Position numbers and translations under genes: made by a program. Shown piece after piece: positions 1-11,211 of a stretch of 33,374 nt of DNA; position 1 is the stretch's first letter, and each line of letters opens with the position of its first letter. This DNA comes from an uncultured cyanobacterium. Lineage in GTDB: Bacteria; Cyanobacteriota; Vampirovibrionia; Gastranaerophilales; Gastranaerophilaceae. The notes below the pieces were generated by a model. The model saw only the letters and a list, made by a program, of their open reading frames with translations, was not told the origin of the DNA and made no database searches. Where the stretch lies: assembly GCA_945487905.1 (NCBI GenBank), contig CALYTW010000012.1:1-33374 (forward strand). The letters are read 5' to 3'.

Positions 1-1521
1 GATATAAATAAATCAAAAGATCCTTACACAGACAAATATACAAAATTAGAGAATATTTATAAGAATAACAAAAATGATATTGACAAATTTATGCTTGAAG
101 AGACTGGCGACGGACTAAATGTCGGTAATTTGAGAATGGGCACATTATCTATAGAAACAGGCTATCGAACATATACAGAATACAAAAATCATGCAGAAAA
201 TCTTGTTAAGAATGCAACAAATGATAATGCGGTTGATACCACAAAACCAATATTGGGGCTTTTGAGCAGTTATAATGACGGCACTCGCAATTTGATTACA
301 GATTTGTACAAGAATGCAAATAATCCATATGCTCTGTTCAAAATTGAGACCTTGAGAGATATGCTTGTTGAAGAAGCAGAAAAATATGCTAAAAATTTGA
401 ATCCTAAAAATAATGAATACAATAAAATGATTACTGACTTAAAGAATGCCTCTGTAGATAATACATTTACATCAAAGTTTAACAAACTTTATGCATACAC
501 AAGAATTATTGCGGCTAAAGTGGCAGGCAATATGATAAATACACATTATCCTGCAGTGGGTGCAGATGTTATGATTGCAGAAACTAAAAAAGATTTGCTA
601 CAGGAAAAAGTAATTAATGAAAATAATATAACGTCCGCAGCAAACGCTTTAAATATCAAAGCAGATGCTGTCATAGGAGAAAAAACATTCAATACTGTTA
701 AAATTACCGATAAAACAGCGGAAGAAGCTATGGAATTACTTTCTATGCCTGAATATGGGCAATTGAATAAACTTTCAGAAACGATTACGATAGAAAATAC
801 CCAGTATACCGTGTATGAAGAAGCTTATGGCAAAGATAAATTCAAATATATTGTCGATGACGGTAAGGTATACAAAGTAACCGTAAATGGTAGTTGTGGA
901 ACAAAAGGCGAAGAAGTCCAAGCACAAGCAATTCAGGAAAGAATGGTAGATGCACATGAGAATTATGTACAAAAACAGACAGAGGAACAGAAAGAAGCCG
1001 ATAAAAAACGAATAGAGGCAGAGAAAAATAGAAACAACAACCTTAATACTGGACTTGAAACTACTTGTGAAAATAATTTAACATTGGAATATAAATATAC
1101 GACTAAAACGAAGGATACTAACTTAAATAATCAACTTAAGGATATAAATAATAAACTTGAGAATAGTGGTAAGACATTGGCAAATTTGGCTTATTCTGAA
1201 AATAAACCTGATATTAGTAGCGAAGAAACAAATGATGACAGAACAATTTATGTCGCTAAAATTGAAGGTAAAGAAAAGGTTCGTATTGTTAAACATAAAG
1301 ATACAAATAAAATATACGTCTATGTTAATAACTTTGATGTTTGTTACTGTTACGACAAACAATCAAAGAGTTGGACAGTAAATGTTAAGAATCCGTCTAC
1401 TAAGAAGTGGGCATGGGAAAATGATAAAACGCCGGCTGAAAGGCTAACTTTCACTAATAATATCCAAGATACCTTAGCAAAAATCTTTGGCGATAATATT
1501 GAGGGCTGGTTTTCATCATAA
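1..1521 (+). CDS. Hypothetical protein, Lys/Asn/Glu-rich, partial (5' end outside window)
   Basis: Frame stays open from base 1 (DINKSKDPYTDKYTKLENIYKNNKNDIDKFMLEETGDG...), so the ATG at 91 is probably internal; ends TAA at 1521. No family recognised. Confidence 0.75.
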   Translation, partial: DINKSKDPYTDKYTKLENIYKNNKNDIDKFMLEETGDGLNVGNLRMGTLSIETGYRTYTEYKNHAENLVKNATNDNAVDTTKPILGLLSSYNDGTRNLITDLYKNANNPYALFKIETLRDMLVEEAEKYAKNLNPKNNEYNKMITDLKNASVDNTFTSKFNKLYAYTRIIAAKVAGNMINTHYPAVGADVMIAETKKDLLQEKVINENNITSAANALNIKADAVIGEKTFNTVKITDKTAEEAMELLSMPEYGQLNKLSETITIENTQYTVYEEAYGKDKFKYIVDDGKVYKVTVNGSCGTKGEEVQAQAIQERMVDAHENYVQKQTEEQKEADKKRIEAEKNRNNNLNTGLETTCENNLTLEYKYTTKTKDTNLNNQLKDINNKLENSGKTLANLAYSENKPDISSEETNDDRTIYVAKIEGKEKVRIVKHKDTNKIYVYVNNFDVCYCYDKQSKSWTVNVKNPSTKKWAWENDKTPAERLTFTNNIQDTLAKIFGDNIEGWFSS

Positions 1522-1527
1522 AACGAG

Positions 1528-1567
1528 AGCGAAAGCGGGGCTGCGTTAACGCAGCCCCGCTTTCGCT
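1528..1567. terminator. Bidirectional rho-independent terminator between convergent genes
   Basis: Perfect 20+20 inverted repeat agcgaaagcggggctgcgtt/aacgcagccccgctttcgct followed by tttt. Confidence 0.9.
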
Positions 1568-1576
1568 TTTAAAAAC

Positions 1577-3021
<1,445 letters not shown>

Positions 3022-3035
3022 GTTATAGTTTACTC

Positions 3036-4880
3036 CTATTCCACCGTAACAGACTTTGCTAAGTTTCTCGGCTGGTCAACATCTTTGCCCAAAAATTCCG
3101 CTATATAATAAGCAAGCAGCTGCAACGAAACAATTGCAAGCGCAGGCGAAAGCATTTCGTCTACTTCCGGAATCCTGATTATACACTCAAAAAGTTCATC
3201 CAATTTTGTATCATCAGAATCCGTAAGTGCAATCATTCTTGCATTTCTCGCCTTTGCTTCCTCAGAATTTGAAAGAATCTTGTCGTAGACTTTGCCCTTC
3301 ATCAAGATTGACAGAACAGGCATAGATTCGTCAAGCATAGCAATCGGCCCGTGTTTAAGCTCCCCTGCCGTATAACCAGTAGCATTGATGTAACTGATTT
3401 CTTTGAGTTTTAAAGCCCCTTCCAAAGCTGTCGGGAAGTTAATTCCTCTTGCAATAAATATAAAGTCTTTTGAATTAGCAAATTTTTTCGCACAGGTTTT
3501 AACTTCATCCTTATGAGATAATGTTTTTTCCAGTTTCTGCGGAAGCAAAATCAACTCCCGCTTGATTTTTTCCAACTCTGACCGTGATGCAGACTCTTTA
3601 ATTTCCGCAATATGAATTGCAAGCAAATAGAAAGAAATTACCTGTGCCATATAAGACTTTGTAGCCGCTACGGAAACTTCAATACCTGCACTTACAGGGA
3701 CAAGACTGTCTGCCTCTCTTGCCATAGTTGAATCAGGCCTGTTTGTAACAATTAAAACATGTGAACCCCTCGATTTTGCCTGTCTTACAGCGGTAATTGT
3801 ATCAGCAGTTTCGCCTGATTGAGAAACCCCTATAACAAGTGTATTTTTGTCTCCAACAGTTTTTCTGTATATATATTCGCTTGAAGGTTCGACATCCACA
3901 GGAATACCGCATAAATCTTCGATAATATATTTTCCCACCATCGCCGCATGTAAAGAAGTTCCGCATGCAACAATTTGAATTCGGTTAAGTGTTTTTAAAG
4001 CTTCTTTATCAAGTTTAACTTCATTTAAAACAATATTTTCATTGCTCGCTCTCAACTTGCCGCTAAGAACATTTCTTACTACATCGGGCTGTTCGTGAAT
4101 TTCTTTAAGCATAAAGTGTTTATAGCCCATTTTGCTCAATGCAACAGGCTCCCACGGAAGTGTTTCAATTTTTGGTACAAGCTCATTGTTATCAGAATCA
4201 ATCAATTTCATTGAGTTCGAAGTCAAAGTTACAATTTGGTTGTCATCAAGATACATTGCCCTTTTTGTATATTTAATTATAGCCGGAACGTCAGATGCCA
4301 CATAGTATTCTCCCTCTCCTATACCAACAAGAAGCGGAGCGTTTCTTCTTGTAGCCACAATTGTATTTTTAACATCCTGATGAATAACCGCAAGTGCATA
4401 TGCTCCCTCAATCTCTTTTGTGGCTAGCCTTACAGCTTCAGTAAGATTATTCGTTTGAGCATATTTGGAAGCAACCAGATGTGCCACGGTTTCTGTATCG
4501 GTTTGTGAGCGGAATGTGCATCCCTGTTTTTCAAGTTTTGCACGAAGTTCTTTGTAGTTTTCAATAATGCCGTTGTGAACAATTGCAACCCGCCCGCAGT
4601 TGCAGGAGTGCGGATGAGCGTTGACCGCTGTGGGCGAACCGTGAGTTGCCCAGCGAATGTGTCCTATGCCTATTGTGGATTTCAATATGTGCTCACGTTT
4701 TTCGTTTGTTAAATCTTTGAGATTTTGAAGTTTGCCTTCAGCCTTGTATAACTCAACTTTACCCTCAACATTAACCGCAATTCCCGCCGAATCATAACCC
4801 CTGTATTCCAAATTGGTTAAGCCGTCCAACAAAATGCCTAATGCCGATTTTTCTCCTATATATCCAACAATTCCGCACAT
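3036..4880 (-). CDS. glmS: Glutamine--fructose-6-phosphate aminotransferase (isomerizing)
   Basis: 614 aa; N-terminal MCGIVGYIG nucleophile, two SIS domains, C-terminus DVDQPRNLAKSVTVE. Confidence 0.97.
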   Translation of the reverse strand: MCGIVGYIGEKSALGILLDGLTNLEYRGYDSAGIAVNVEGKVELYKAEGKLQNLKDLTNEKREHILKSTIGIGHIRWATHGSPTAVNAHPHSCNCGRVAIVHNGIIENYKELRAKLEKQGCTFRSQTDTETVAHLVASKYAQTNNLTEAVRLATKEIEGAYALAVIHQDVKNTIVATRRNAPLLVGIGEGEYYVASDVPAIIKYTKRAMYLDDNQIVTLTSNSMKLIDSDNNELVPKIETLPWEPVALSKMGYKHFMLKEIHEQPDVVRNVLSGKLRASNENIVLNEVKLDKEALKTLNRIQIVACGTSLHAAMVGKYIIEDLCGIPVDVEPSSEYIYRKTVGDKNTLVIGVSQSGETADTITAVRQAKSRGSHVLIVTNRPDSTMAREADSLVPVSAGIEVSVAATKSYMAQVISFYLLAIHIAEIKESASRSELEKIKRELILLPQKLEKTLSHKDEVKTCAKKFANSKDFIFIARGINFPTALEGALKLKEISYINATGYTAGELKHGPIAMLDESMPVLSILMKGKVYDKILSNSEEAKARNARMIALTDSDDTKLDELFECIIRIPEVDEMLSPALAIVSLQLLAYYIAEFLGKDVDQPRNLAKSVTVE

Positions 4881-4959
4881 AATTACCTCTCTTTTAAGTC
4901 AAATTTATTAATTCGACTATAAAATAATTTTAACATAAAATATCATAATTAAGAATTTA

Positions 4960-5190
4960 TTAAAATATTCCTAAAAATTTTCTCTTTTTTTCCGGTTTTG
5001 CTTCTCTCTCTACTGCAATAAAAATGTCGTTATTAAGAGCTTCGAGTTTTTTATTCGCCTCTCTGTCAGAATAAACATATCTGGTTGGAATATTCTCAGG
5101 TGCTTCTACAACAACATGTCTCGGCTTTTCCACCTTTGGTGCTGTTGTATAGTGTGCATTCAGGTTTTGATTTTGATTTATTTCGTTCAT
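4960..5190 (-). CDS. Small hypothetical protein (76 aa)
   Basis: ATG ORF starting 3 nt after the stop of the upstream 212-aa ORF; charged, low complexity. Confidence 0.6.
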   Translation of the reverse strand: MNEINQNQNLNAHYTTAPKVEKPRHVVVEAPENIPTRYVYSDREANKKLEALNNDIFIAVEREAKPEKKRKFLGIF

Positions 5191-5193
5191 GGT

Positions 5194-5832
5194 TTAAAAC
5201 AGTTCTCCGTAATGCAGTAATTTATTCAGGTAAGTTCTCGGAAGATACATCATGCCCGTCTGAGGCGGTAAATCCGGAATGTTTTTGATTAAACAATCCT
5301 TCATTCGCTCGTTTGCCTGCGGATCCATAAATCTAAATCCTAATTTATAGAAAAACAGAGCCGGAGAAGATTCCCTGCATACAGGCGCAGAATACGTTAC
5401 AATTCTTCCCTGAATTTTGGGATCAAACATTGCCTTTTCCGCAAGCCCCTTCATAGCTTCCGTTCCCATTCCGCATCGAACCTGCGGAGATTGAATATAG
5501 TCTATTATATAGCAATCCTTAAGATACTTGGTTCGCTTCTTCGGAGGAAGTAAATTAACAAAACTGAATCCACGGCTTGGCATGAAACCGACATTATTTC
5601 CAGAATCCTCATCTTCTTCAATTATATCAACATAATCATCATCAATTTCTCCGGCTATTATTATATCGTCGCTTCGTTTAAATTTTTTAACACGCAAATC
5701 AGCTTTGCCTTTTAAAGCAGGCGTTTTAAAACCTAATATCGGAGGCATGCTCATACCTACCGTTGAAGTCATCGTTTTCGCAACAGCCATTTGCTGCATG
5801 TGCATATCAACATTTGAAATGTTGTTAATCAT
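5194..5832 (-). CDS. GNAT-fold-like hypothetical protein
   Basis: 212 aa; C-terminal half CGMGTEAMKGLAEKA...GRIVTYSA...SSPALFFYKLGFRFMDP resembles GNAT motif A/B; N-terminal ~90 aa unknown. Confidence 0.6.
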   Translation of the reverse strand: MINNISNVDMHMQQMAVAKTMTSTVGMSMPPILGFKTPALKGKADLRVKKFKRSDDIIIAGEIDDDYVDIIEEDEDSGNNVGFMPSRGFSFVNLLPPKKRTKYLKDCYIIDYIQSPQVRCGMGTEAMKGLAEKAMFDPKIQGRIVTYSAPVCRESSPALFFYKLGFRFMDPQANERMKDCLIKNIPDLPPQTGMMYLPRTYLNKLLHYGELF

Positions 5833-6120
5833 TCTAACCTACCTATCTAACGAATTTAATTTCCTAACCTTATATATATAAAGTCAAATGCATAAAAATA
5901 ATTGCCTTTTGAGATAAAATACCTTGATAAATTGTTACAAAAATTTACATTTGTAAATAAAAAAACCGTCTTGAATTTATACCTTGTTTCTGCTAACATA
6001 GGTTGAACATCTATCAGACAAACATTTTCTTTACAATTCTTAACTAACACAGAATATGAAGCAAATTTTTGTTTTCAGAGGTTTTTATATATATAGATTA
6101 TGTGTGTAAGGAGTTTATTT

Positions 6121-8988
6121 ATGTATGTTAGCTCAGTCAGCGGTTTTCAAAAGTATCCAGTATACGGTTCAATTGTCGGTAAAAACAACAGCACTTCAAC
6201 CGTAAGTCGACCAGAATCGGCAAGCAATATCAGTGTAATTGCATTTAGAGGCGGGAATAAGAATCAGGCTTTGTTCTACGGAGTGGAGGTAAGGCCGTAC
6301 TTTGCAAAAGGCGGTGTTTCTACCATATTTCAGGACATGAGAAACCTTAAAATATCTGAAAATGCGCCTTCGTTCAACACAGAAGATGCACAAAAAACAA
6401 AAGAGTATTGGAATCAGACTGATAAGGTGTTTGTATCTCCGGTATATAACGGAAAAGAAGTCTATGATTATGACACAGGAACTATAAAGCAGGTTAAGCT
6501 TGATAAAATTCCGGATAATTTACCAGAAAACAGTCCTTTTGCCAAATACAAAGGCAAATACTTTATGACAAATTCTCCGAAATACAAAGAGTATACTGCT
6601 TCGGAAGGATTTTTTGCAAAAGAAAATTTAAAATTAGATAAAGATATTTTCATTCTTGATGATGTTACCGGTGCAGAAAGAAAAATGGATTTTGGCGCAA
6701 GTCAAGATGTCGAACTAAAATTGTTTAGAGTATTGAGAAAATTTGACGGTTCTGATGAATTGCAAAAAACAAGAGATTTTCTCGTATTTTCTGACGTAAC
6801 AGCGACTTGGAAAGGTCCGTATGAAGGCGGAGGTTATGCATCAGGTTCAGGAAATCTTGTTCAAACTTGGAAAGGCGATGGAGATGCACGTTCTGCAAAA
6901 GCATTTACGGAATTAATGGAGCGTATCTGCGAAGTTGCAAGCGAAGACGGCGTAAAATTTGATCCTGGTACGATTATTCTTAACGATTCACAAAGCGCAA
7001 ATGCAGTTGAATATATTGCCGAAAAACACGTAAAAGGCGGAGAATTCTGGCAGGGTAAAAAGCCATTCTTTATTACACATAACTCCGGAGCCGGTTATAT
7101 TCAGAAAACGACTCCATTAAATATGTTTATGAATATTGCTGATAGAGAATTGCTAACTGCTGTGGAACAAGATCCCAAGTTTATTGAAGCACTGAAGATA
7201 GGCGATGAGGCAGTAAACAGATATTTTGCAACGAAAATGCCGGAAGAAATGATTGATGCTCAATCAGCATTCTCTCCTTACAACGCCGCTCTGTATTATG
7301 CAGAAAAAGGCTATGTACCTGTAGGAACTGTTTCTCCTGGGTATCACAAAGCATTAACTACCAATCCCGATTTAGCTCCGGGATCGTATGAAACATTAAA
7401 AGCGCTTGCCGGAAAAGGCGATTTTGTCGGTATATTGAATGCCTTTGAAGGTTTCGGAATGGATCCGTTCTCAAAATCTGGCGTTAACGGCTACTATGAT
7501 GCTAAAAAAGATTTGGTATACAAATTCCCTGAAGAAGCAGGCAATTTGGCAGGAAAAGAAATCAAAGCATTTTCCGTTATGGATAAAAGTAAAGTTAATT
7601 CAGACGGGATTGATATAGCTCACGTAAGAGAAATTAAACGTCAAAACAAAGTAAAACTTTTGGAAAGGTTTGATGAAGAAACTTTGACCGCTTTGAGGAA
7701 TTTGCAAAATGTAGAAGGTCACAAAACAGCTTTCAACAAGGTTATTGCAGGCTTAGACGGAAAAGACGTTAAGGTTTACGGTCATATCGATAAAAAATAC
7801 ATAGAAGAAGCTAAGATGTCCAACAGCGACATAAAAGTTATTACAAGCTGGGGCAGAGGCGATGCTCAAAAGGGTTTGGATTCTGTTCTCAGTGCTTTTG
7901 AACAATATATAATGAAGTTTGGAGACAAAGACCCGAATACAGTTCTGGTAATGGGCGGAGCTTTAGATTTAGATAAAGGAAATAGTGAAGGCAAAAAGAT
8001 AAAAAAAGTCATAGACAGAATGCTCGCCAATTCGAAATTAAAAGGTCGTTTTGTATACTTAGACGGATTTGCACCTAATAAACCTCTTGCAGCTGCGGCT
8101 GATTTCTCGGTATTTCCTTCAAGATTCGCTCCTTGCGAATTGACAGACCTTGAATCATACAAATTACTTTGTTCACCAATTGTTACTAATTGCCAAGGTC
8201 TTGCAGATAAGAACTTTGATGCATCATTTGAAGGTGAAGCGGAAAAAGTTACAGGCTACAAAACAAAACATGCTTACGATATGCCTTTGGAAGAACTTAC
8301 TAAAAATATAGAAGAATTAGACAAGGTCGAAACAAACAAGGCAAACAAACCCGCTCTTGAAAGAGATGTGAAACAGTTCTTTGACAAAATCAAACAGGAT
8401 TATCGTATAAAACACCACCGTGAATTATCTGACCAAGAAGTTATGGAAATAATAAAGAAAAGTTCGGATTTGCACCATCAATATGAGTACGAAATCTTAA
8501 GACCTTACAGAGACAGAATCATAGAAAGTGAACTTGTTGGTTGTTTTGAAAGAGCATTAATAACTGACAGAAACCAAGAAGTTCAGAACAAGATGATTAA
8601 GAATCTGTTTAATGCAAGAACCGATTGGGAAGGCAATGCAGCTCTGAACGGCGGTAAATCATCAGGTGCACGTTACAGAGAAATCTTCCAAAGAGATGCA
8701 GGTACTGTAACAGAAAAAGATACCCTGCTTTACAAGATTAAACAAAAATGTAAAGATTTGATTGAAAATGCTAAACAATCCGCTTCGAGAGAATCTACTA
8801 CTGTAGTTACAAACAACAGCTCAAAGGGAGGTAACAAATGGATTACAATCGGTGCGGCTACGATTGGTGTTCTTGGTCTTGGATACGGCATAATAAGCGG
8901 TGTAAAAAAATCGGATAAGAAAGCTGTAGAAACTTCATCTGAAGCAGACTACGATAATGAAGACGATTATGAAGACGAAGATGTATAA
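6121..8988 (+). CDS. GT5-like glycogen/starch synthase family protein with C-terminal TM segment and acidic tail
   Basis: AAGGAG 7 nt before ATG 6121; YFAKGGVSTIFQDM (N-terminal KxGG-like region), TSWGRGDAQKGLDSVLSAFEQ (synthase C-domain), FPSRFAPCELTDLESYKLLCSPIVTNCQGLAD; C-terminal WITIGAATIGVLGLGYGIISGVKK then DYDNEDDYEDEDV. Confidence 0.75.
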   Translation: MYVSSVSGFQKYPVYGSIVGKNNSTSTVSRPESASNISVIAFRGGNKNQALFYGVEVRPYFAKGGVSTIFQDMRNLKISENAPSFNTEDAQKTKEYWNQTDKVFVSPVYNGKEVYDYDTGTIKQVKLDKIPDNLPENSPFAKYKGKYFMTNSPKYKEYTASEGFFAKENLKLDKDIFILDDVTGAERKMDFGASQDVELKLFRVLRKFDGSDELQKTRDFLVFSDVTATWKGPYEGGGYASGSGNLVQTWKGDGDARSAKAFTELMERICEVASEDGVKFDPGTIILNDSQSANAVEYIAEKHVKGGEFWQGKKPFFITHNSGAGYIQKTTPLNMFMNIADRELLTAVEQDPKFIEALKIGDEAVNRYFATKMPEEMIDAQSAFSPYNAALYYAEKGYVPVGTVSPGYHKALTTNPDLAPGSYETLKALAGKGDFVGILNAFEGFGMDPFSKSGVNGYYDAKKDLVYKFPEEAGNLAGKEIKAFSVMDKSKVNSDGIDIAHVREIKRQNKVKLLERFDEETLTALRNLQNVEGHKTAFNKVIAGLDGKDVKVYGHIDKKYIEEAKMSNSDIKVITSWGRGDAQKGLDSVLSAFEQYIMKFGDKDPNTVLVMGGALDLDKGNSEGKKIKKVIDRMLANSKLKGRFVYLDGFAPNKPLAAAADFSVFPSRFAPCELTDLESYKLLCSPIVTNCQGLADKNFDASFEGEAEKVTGYKTKHAYDMPLEELTKNIEELDKVETNKANKPALERDVKQFFDKIKQDYRIKHHRELSDQEVMEIIKKSSDLHHQYEYEILRPYRDRIIESELVGCFERALITDRNQEVQNKMIKNLFNARTDWEGNAALNGGKSSGARYREIFQRDAGTVTEKDTLLYKIKQKCKDLIENAKQSASRESTTVVTNNSSKGGNKWITIGAATIGVLGLGYGIISGVKKSDKKAVETSSEADYDNEDDYEDEDV

Positions 8989-8996
8989 GTAATTTA

Positions 8997-9022
8997 AAGC
9001 CCGAGGTTGAAACCTCGGGCTT
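8997..9022 (+). terminator. Rho-independent terminator
   Basis: aagcccgaggtt-ga-aacctcgggctt hairpin just after the GT5-like gene. Confidence 0.85.
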
Positions 9023-9042
9023 CTTAATATAAAATCTAAAAT

Positions 9043-9720
9043 ATGATTATTAAAACATTTATTGAACCGCCTATTGATAATAATAATTACGTATTAATAG
9101 ATGAAGAAACTAAAGAAGGAGCTTTAATCGATTGTTCGTCGCCTGCAATATGGAACAAAGTTCCTTATACTAGAGGCAAGGTTTCCGTCAGCACAGTTGG
9201 GGAAAATAGAGAAGAAATTGAGAATGTAACATTAAAGTACATTCTGCTGACTCACGGACATTTTGATCATATAGCAGGGATAAAATCAAAGAATTCTTAC
9301 CTGCCGGATTCGACAGAAAGACCTCAAATTTATATGCATAAAGATGATTTGAACTGGGTGCAAGAAGTTAACACTTTCATGCCCATGATGGGTATGCCGG
9401 AAATGGATATTCCGCAAATTGATGTTTTTGTCGAAGATAGGGATGTGATTAAACTCGGAAATATTGAAATAAGAGTTATACATACTCCAGGTCATACACA
9501 GGGAGGTGTTTGCTACTACACAAACGGAGTTTTATTCTCGGGAGATACAATATTCAGAGAAGCCGTCGGAAGATGCGATTTGCAAGGCGGAAATTTTGAA
9601 CAAATTGTTGACAGCATTGAAAACAAGCTCTATAAACTGCCGGATGATACAATTATTTACCCGGGTCACGGAAAACAGACAACTATCGGCTGGGAAAAAG
9701 AACACAACTTATTTCTTTAA
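9043..9720 (+). CDS. MBL-fold metallo-hydrolase (glyoxalase II-like)
   Basis: 225 aa; LTHGHFDHIAGI, HTPGHTQGGVCYY, SGDTIF, YPGHGKQTT metal-ligand motifs. Confidence 0.92.
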   Translation: MIIKTFIEPPIDNNNYVLIDEETKEGALIDCSSPAIWNKVPYTRGKVSVSTVGENREEIENVTLKYILLTHGHFDHIAGIKSKNSYLPDSTERPQIYMHKDDLNWVQEVNTFMPMMGMPEMDIPQIDVFVEDRDVIKLGNIEIRVIHTPGHTQGGVCYYTNGVLFSGDTIFREAVGRCDLQGGNFEQIVDSIENKLYKLPDDTIIYPGHGKQTTIGWEKEHNLFL

Positions 9721-10229
9721 AAAGACTTGTATAATTCAAATTTCTCATCAGTATTTGCACAAACTGCAGTAAGTATATAGCTTCCTAGTTCAATGTAATA
9801 TTTAGAAATGTTTTCATTTGATTCATTGAATTTATACATCGCTTCATACTCAGTCCAATTTTTGTAAAATTCTTCCAATGAATCTGATTTAAATCCCATT
9901 TTTTCAGAAATTGCCCTATAATTACGCTCTTTAATTTCTTCTATATCTATCCCGCAATTATAATCAGAGAAACCAATTGCAATATATCCGCCGGAATGAC
10001 TTATGGAAAAATGTTTTCTCCCCGATTTTAAGATAGGCTTGTTCAAATGAAAAACAATTTCACAATCCTCAATGTGATAAATTTCTCTTAGAATCCTGTT
10101 TACCATTAAGTATGATAAACAATGAATAACATTTTTGTCATAGTTATTATATTTTTTGTAATCAAATTCTTTCAACAATTCTTCCGGAAGAAATTTTGCA
10201 ACTCTTATATCAATCACATAAATATCCAT
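9717..10229 (-). CDS. 4'-phosphopantetheinyl transferase (Sfp-type)
   Basis: 170 aa; HFSISHSGGYIAIG, CGIDIEEI, NWTEYEAMYK motifs. Confidence 0.85.
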   Translation of the reverse strand: MDIYVIDIRVAKFLPEELLKEFDYKKYNNYDKNVIHCLSYLMVNRILREIYHIEDCEIVFHLNKPILKSGRKHFSISHSGGYIAIGFSDYNCGIDIEEIKERNYRAISEKMGFKSDSLEEFYKNWTEYEAMYKFNESNENISKYYIELGSYILTAVCANTDEKFELYKSF

Positions 10230-10235
10230 AGAATA

Positions 10236-10257
10236 ATTTTAACATACATGTTAAAAT
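10236..10257. promoter_or_regulatory. Palindromic divergent promoter/operator
   Basis: Perfect inverted repeat attttaacat-ac-atgttaaaat filling the 28-bp gap between divergent starts; TAAAAT -10-like hexamer on each strand. Confidence 0.6.
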
Positions 10258-11190
10258 ATGCCTATGGATGACTTTAAACATTATACGGTAATGCTAAACG
10301 AGGCTGTTGATGCGCTGGAATGTAAAGACGGCAAGGTTTATATTGATTGCACTCTCGGGGGAGGCGGTCACAGCGAGCTTATTTTAAAAAGAATTTCTCC
10401 TAACGGCAGGCTGATTGCATTTGACATCGATGACGAAGCCATAGCACACTCTAAAGAACGATTAAAAGATTATAAAAATATTACTGTAATAAAATCTTCT
10501 TATACAAATATAAAGCAGGAATTAGCAAAACTAGGGATAGATAAAATTACTGGCGGCGTAATCCTCGATTTGGGAGCATCATATCATCAGCTTACAAAAG
10601 CGGAAAGAGGTTTTTCTTTTTCTAAAAATGCACCTTTGGATATGCGTTTTGATATGGAAAGCAATTTTTCCGCATATGATTTAATAAACGGTTACAAAGA
10701 AGAAGATTTGGTAAGGATTTTTAGCGAATACGGAGAAGAAAGATTTTCAAAAAGAATTGCAAAGAAAATTGTCGAAATTCGTTCTAAAAAAAAGATAGAA
10801 ACAACCGTAGAACTTGCAGAACTTATCGTTAATGCAACACCCAGAATAAAAAGCTCTGTACACCCGGCCACAAGAGTATTTCAGGCTGTCAGAATAGAAG
10901 TTAACCAAGAGTTAAAAAATGTAAATAATGTATTGCATGACATATTGGATTTGTTAGAAGTTGGTGGTATAATTTCTGTATTGAGTTTTCATTCACTGGA
11001 GGATAGAATTGTCAAACAATTCTTCAAGTATGAAAGCCAGCAGTGCAGGTGCAATGATATGATTTGCAAATGCACACCGCCAAGATTAAAAATCGTAAAC
11101 AAAAAACCGATTTTGGCGTCACAAGAGGAGATAAAGGAAAATCCGCCGTCAAGGAGTGCCAAACTCAGAATTGCGAGGTGTATTTTCTGA
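10258..11190 (+). CDS. rsmH: 16S rRNA (cytosine(1402)-N(4))-methyltransferase
   Basis: 310 aa; HYTVMLNEAVDAL, DCTLGGGGHSELIL, LDLGASYHQL, HPATRVFQAVRIEVNQEL, SFHSLEDRIVKQFF. Confidence 0.96.
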   Translation: MPMDDFKHYTVMLNEAVDALECKDGKVYIDCTLGGGGHSELILKRISPNGRLIAFDIDDEAIAHSKERLKDYKNITVIKSSYTNIKQELAKLGIDKITGGVILDLGASYHQLTKAERGFSFSKNAPLDMRFDMESNFSAYDLINGYKEEDLVRIFSEYGEERFSKRIAKKIVEIRSKKKIETTVELAELIVNATPRIKSSVHPATRVFQAVRIEVNQELKNVNNVLHDILDLLEVGGIISVLSFHSLEDRIVKQFFKYESQQCRCNDMICKCTPPRLKIVNKKPILASQEEIKENPPSRSAKLRIARCIF

Positions 11191-11211
11191 TTTGTTTTGG
11201 GGAGTAGATAG

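Noticed and set aside
4881-4959. glmS ribozyme upstream of glmS
   Set aside because: Only about 80 nt of AT-rich sequence before the next region; no glmS ribozyme core recognised.
7866-8162. Antisense ORF of 98 aa inside the GT5-like gene (and similar antisense ORFs at 11918, 13428, 17683, 23317, 26327)
   Set aside because: Embedded opposite well-supported genes; low-complexity or antisense-frame composition and no family resemblance.
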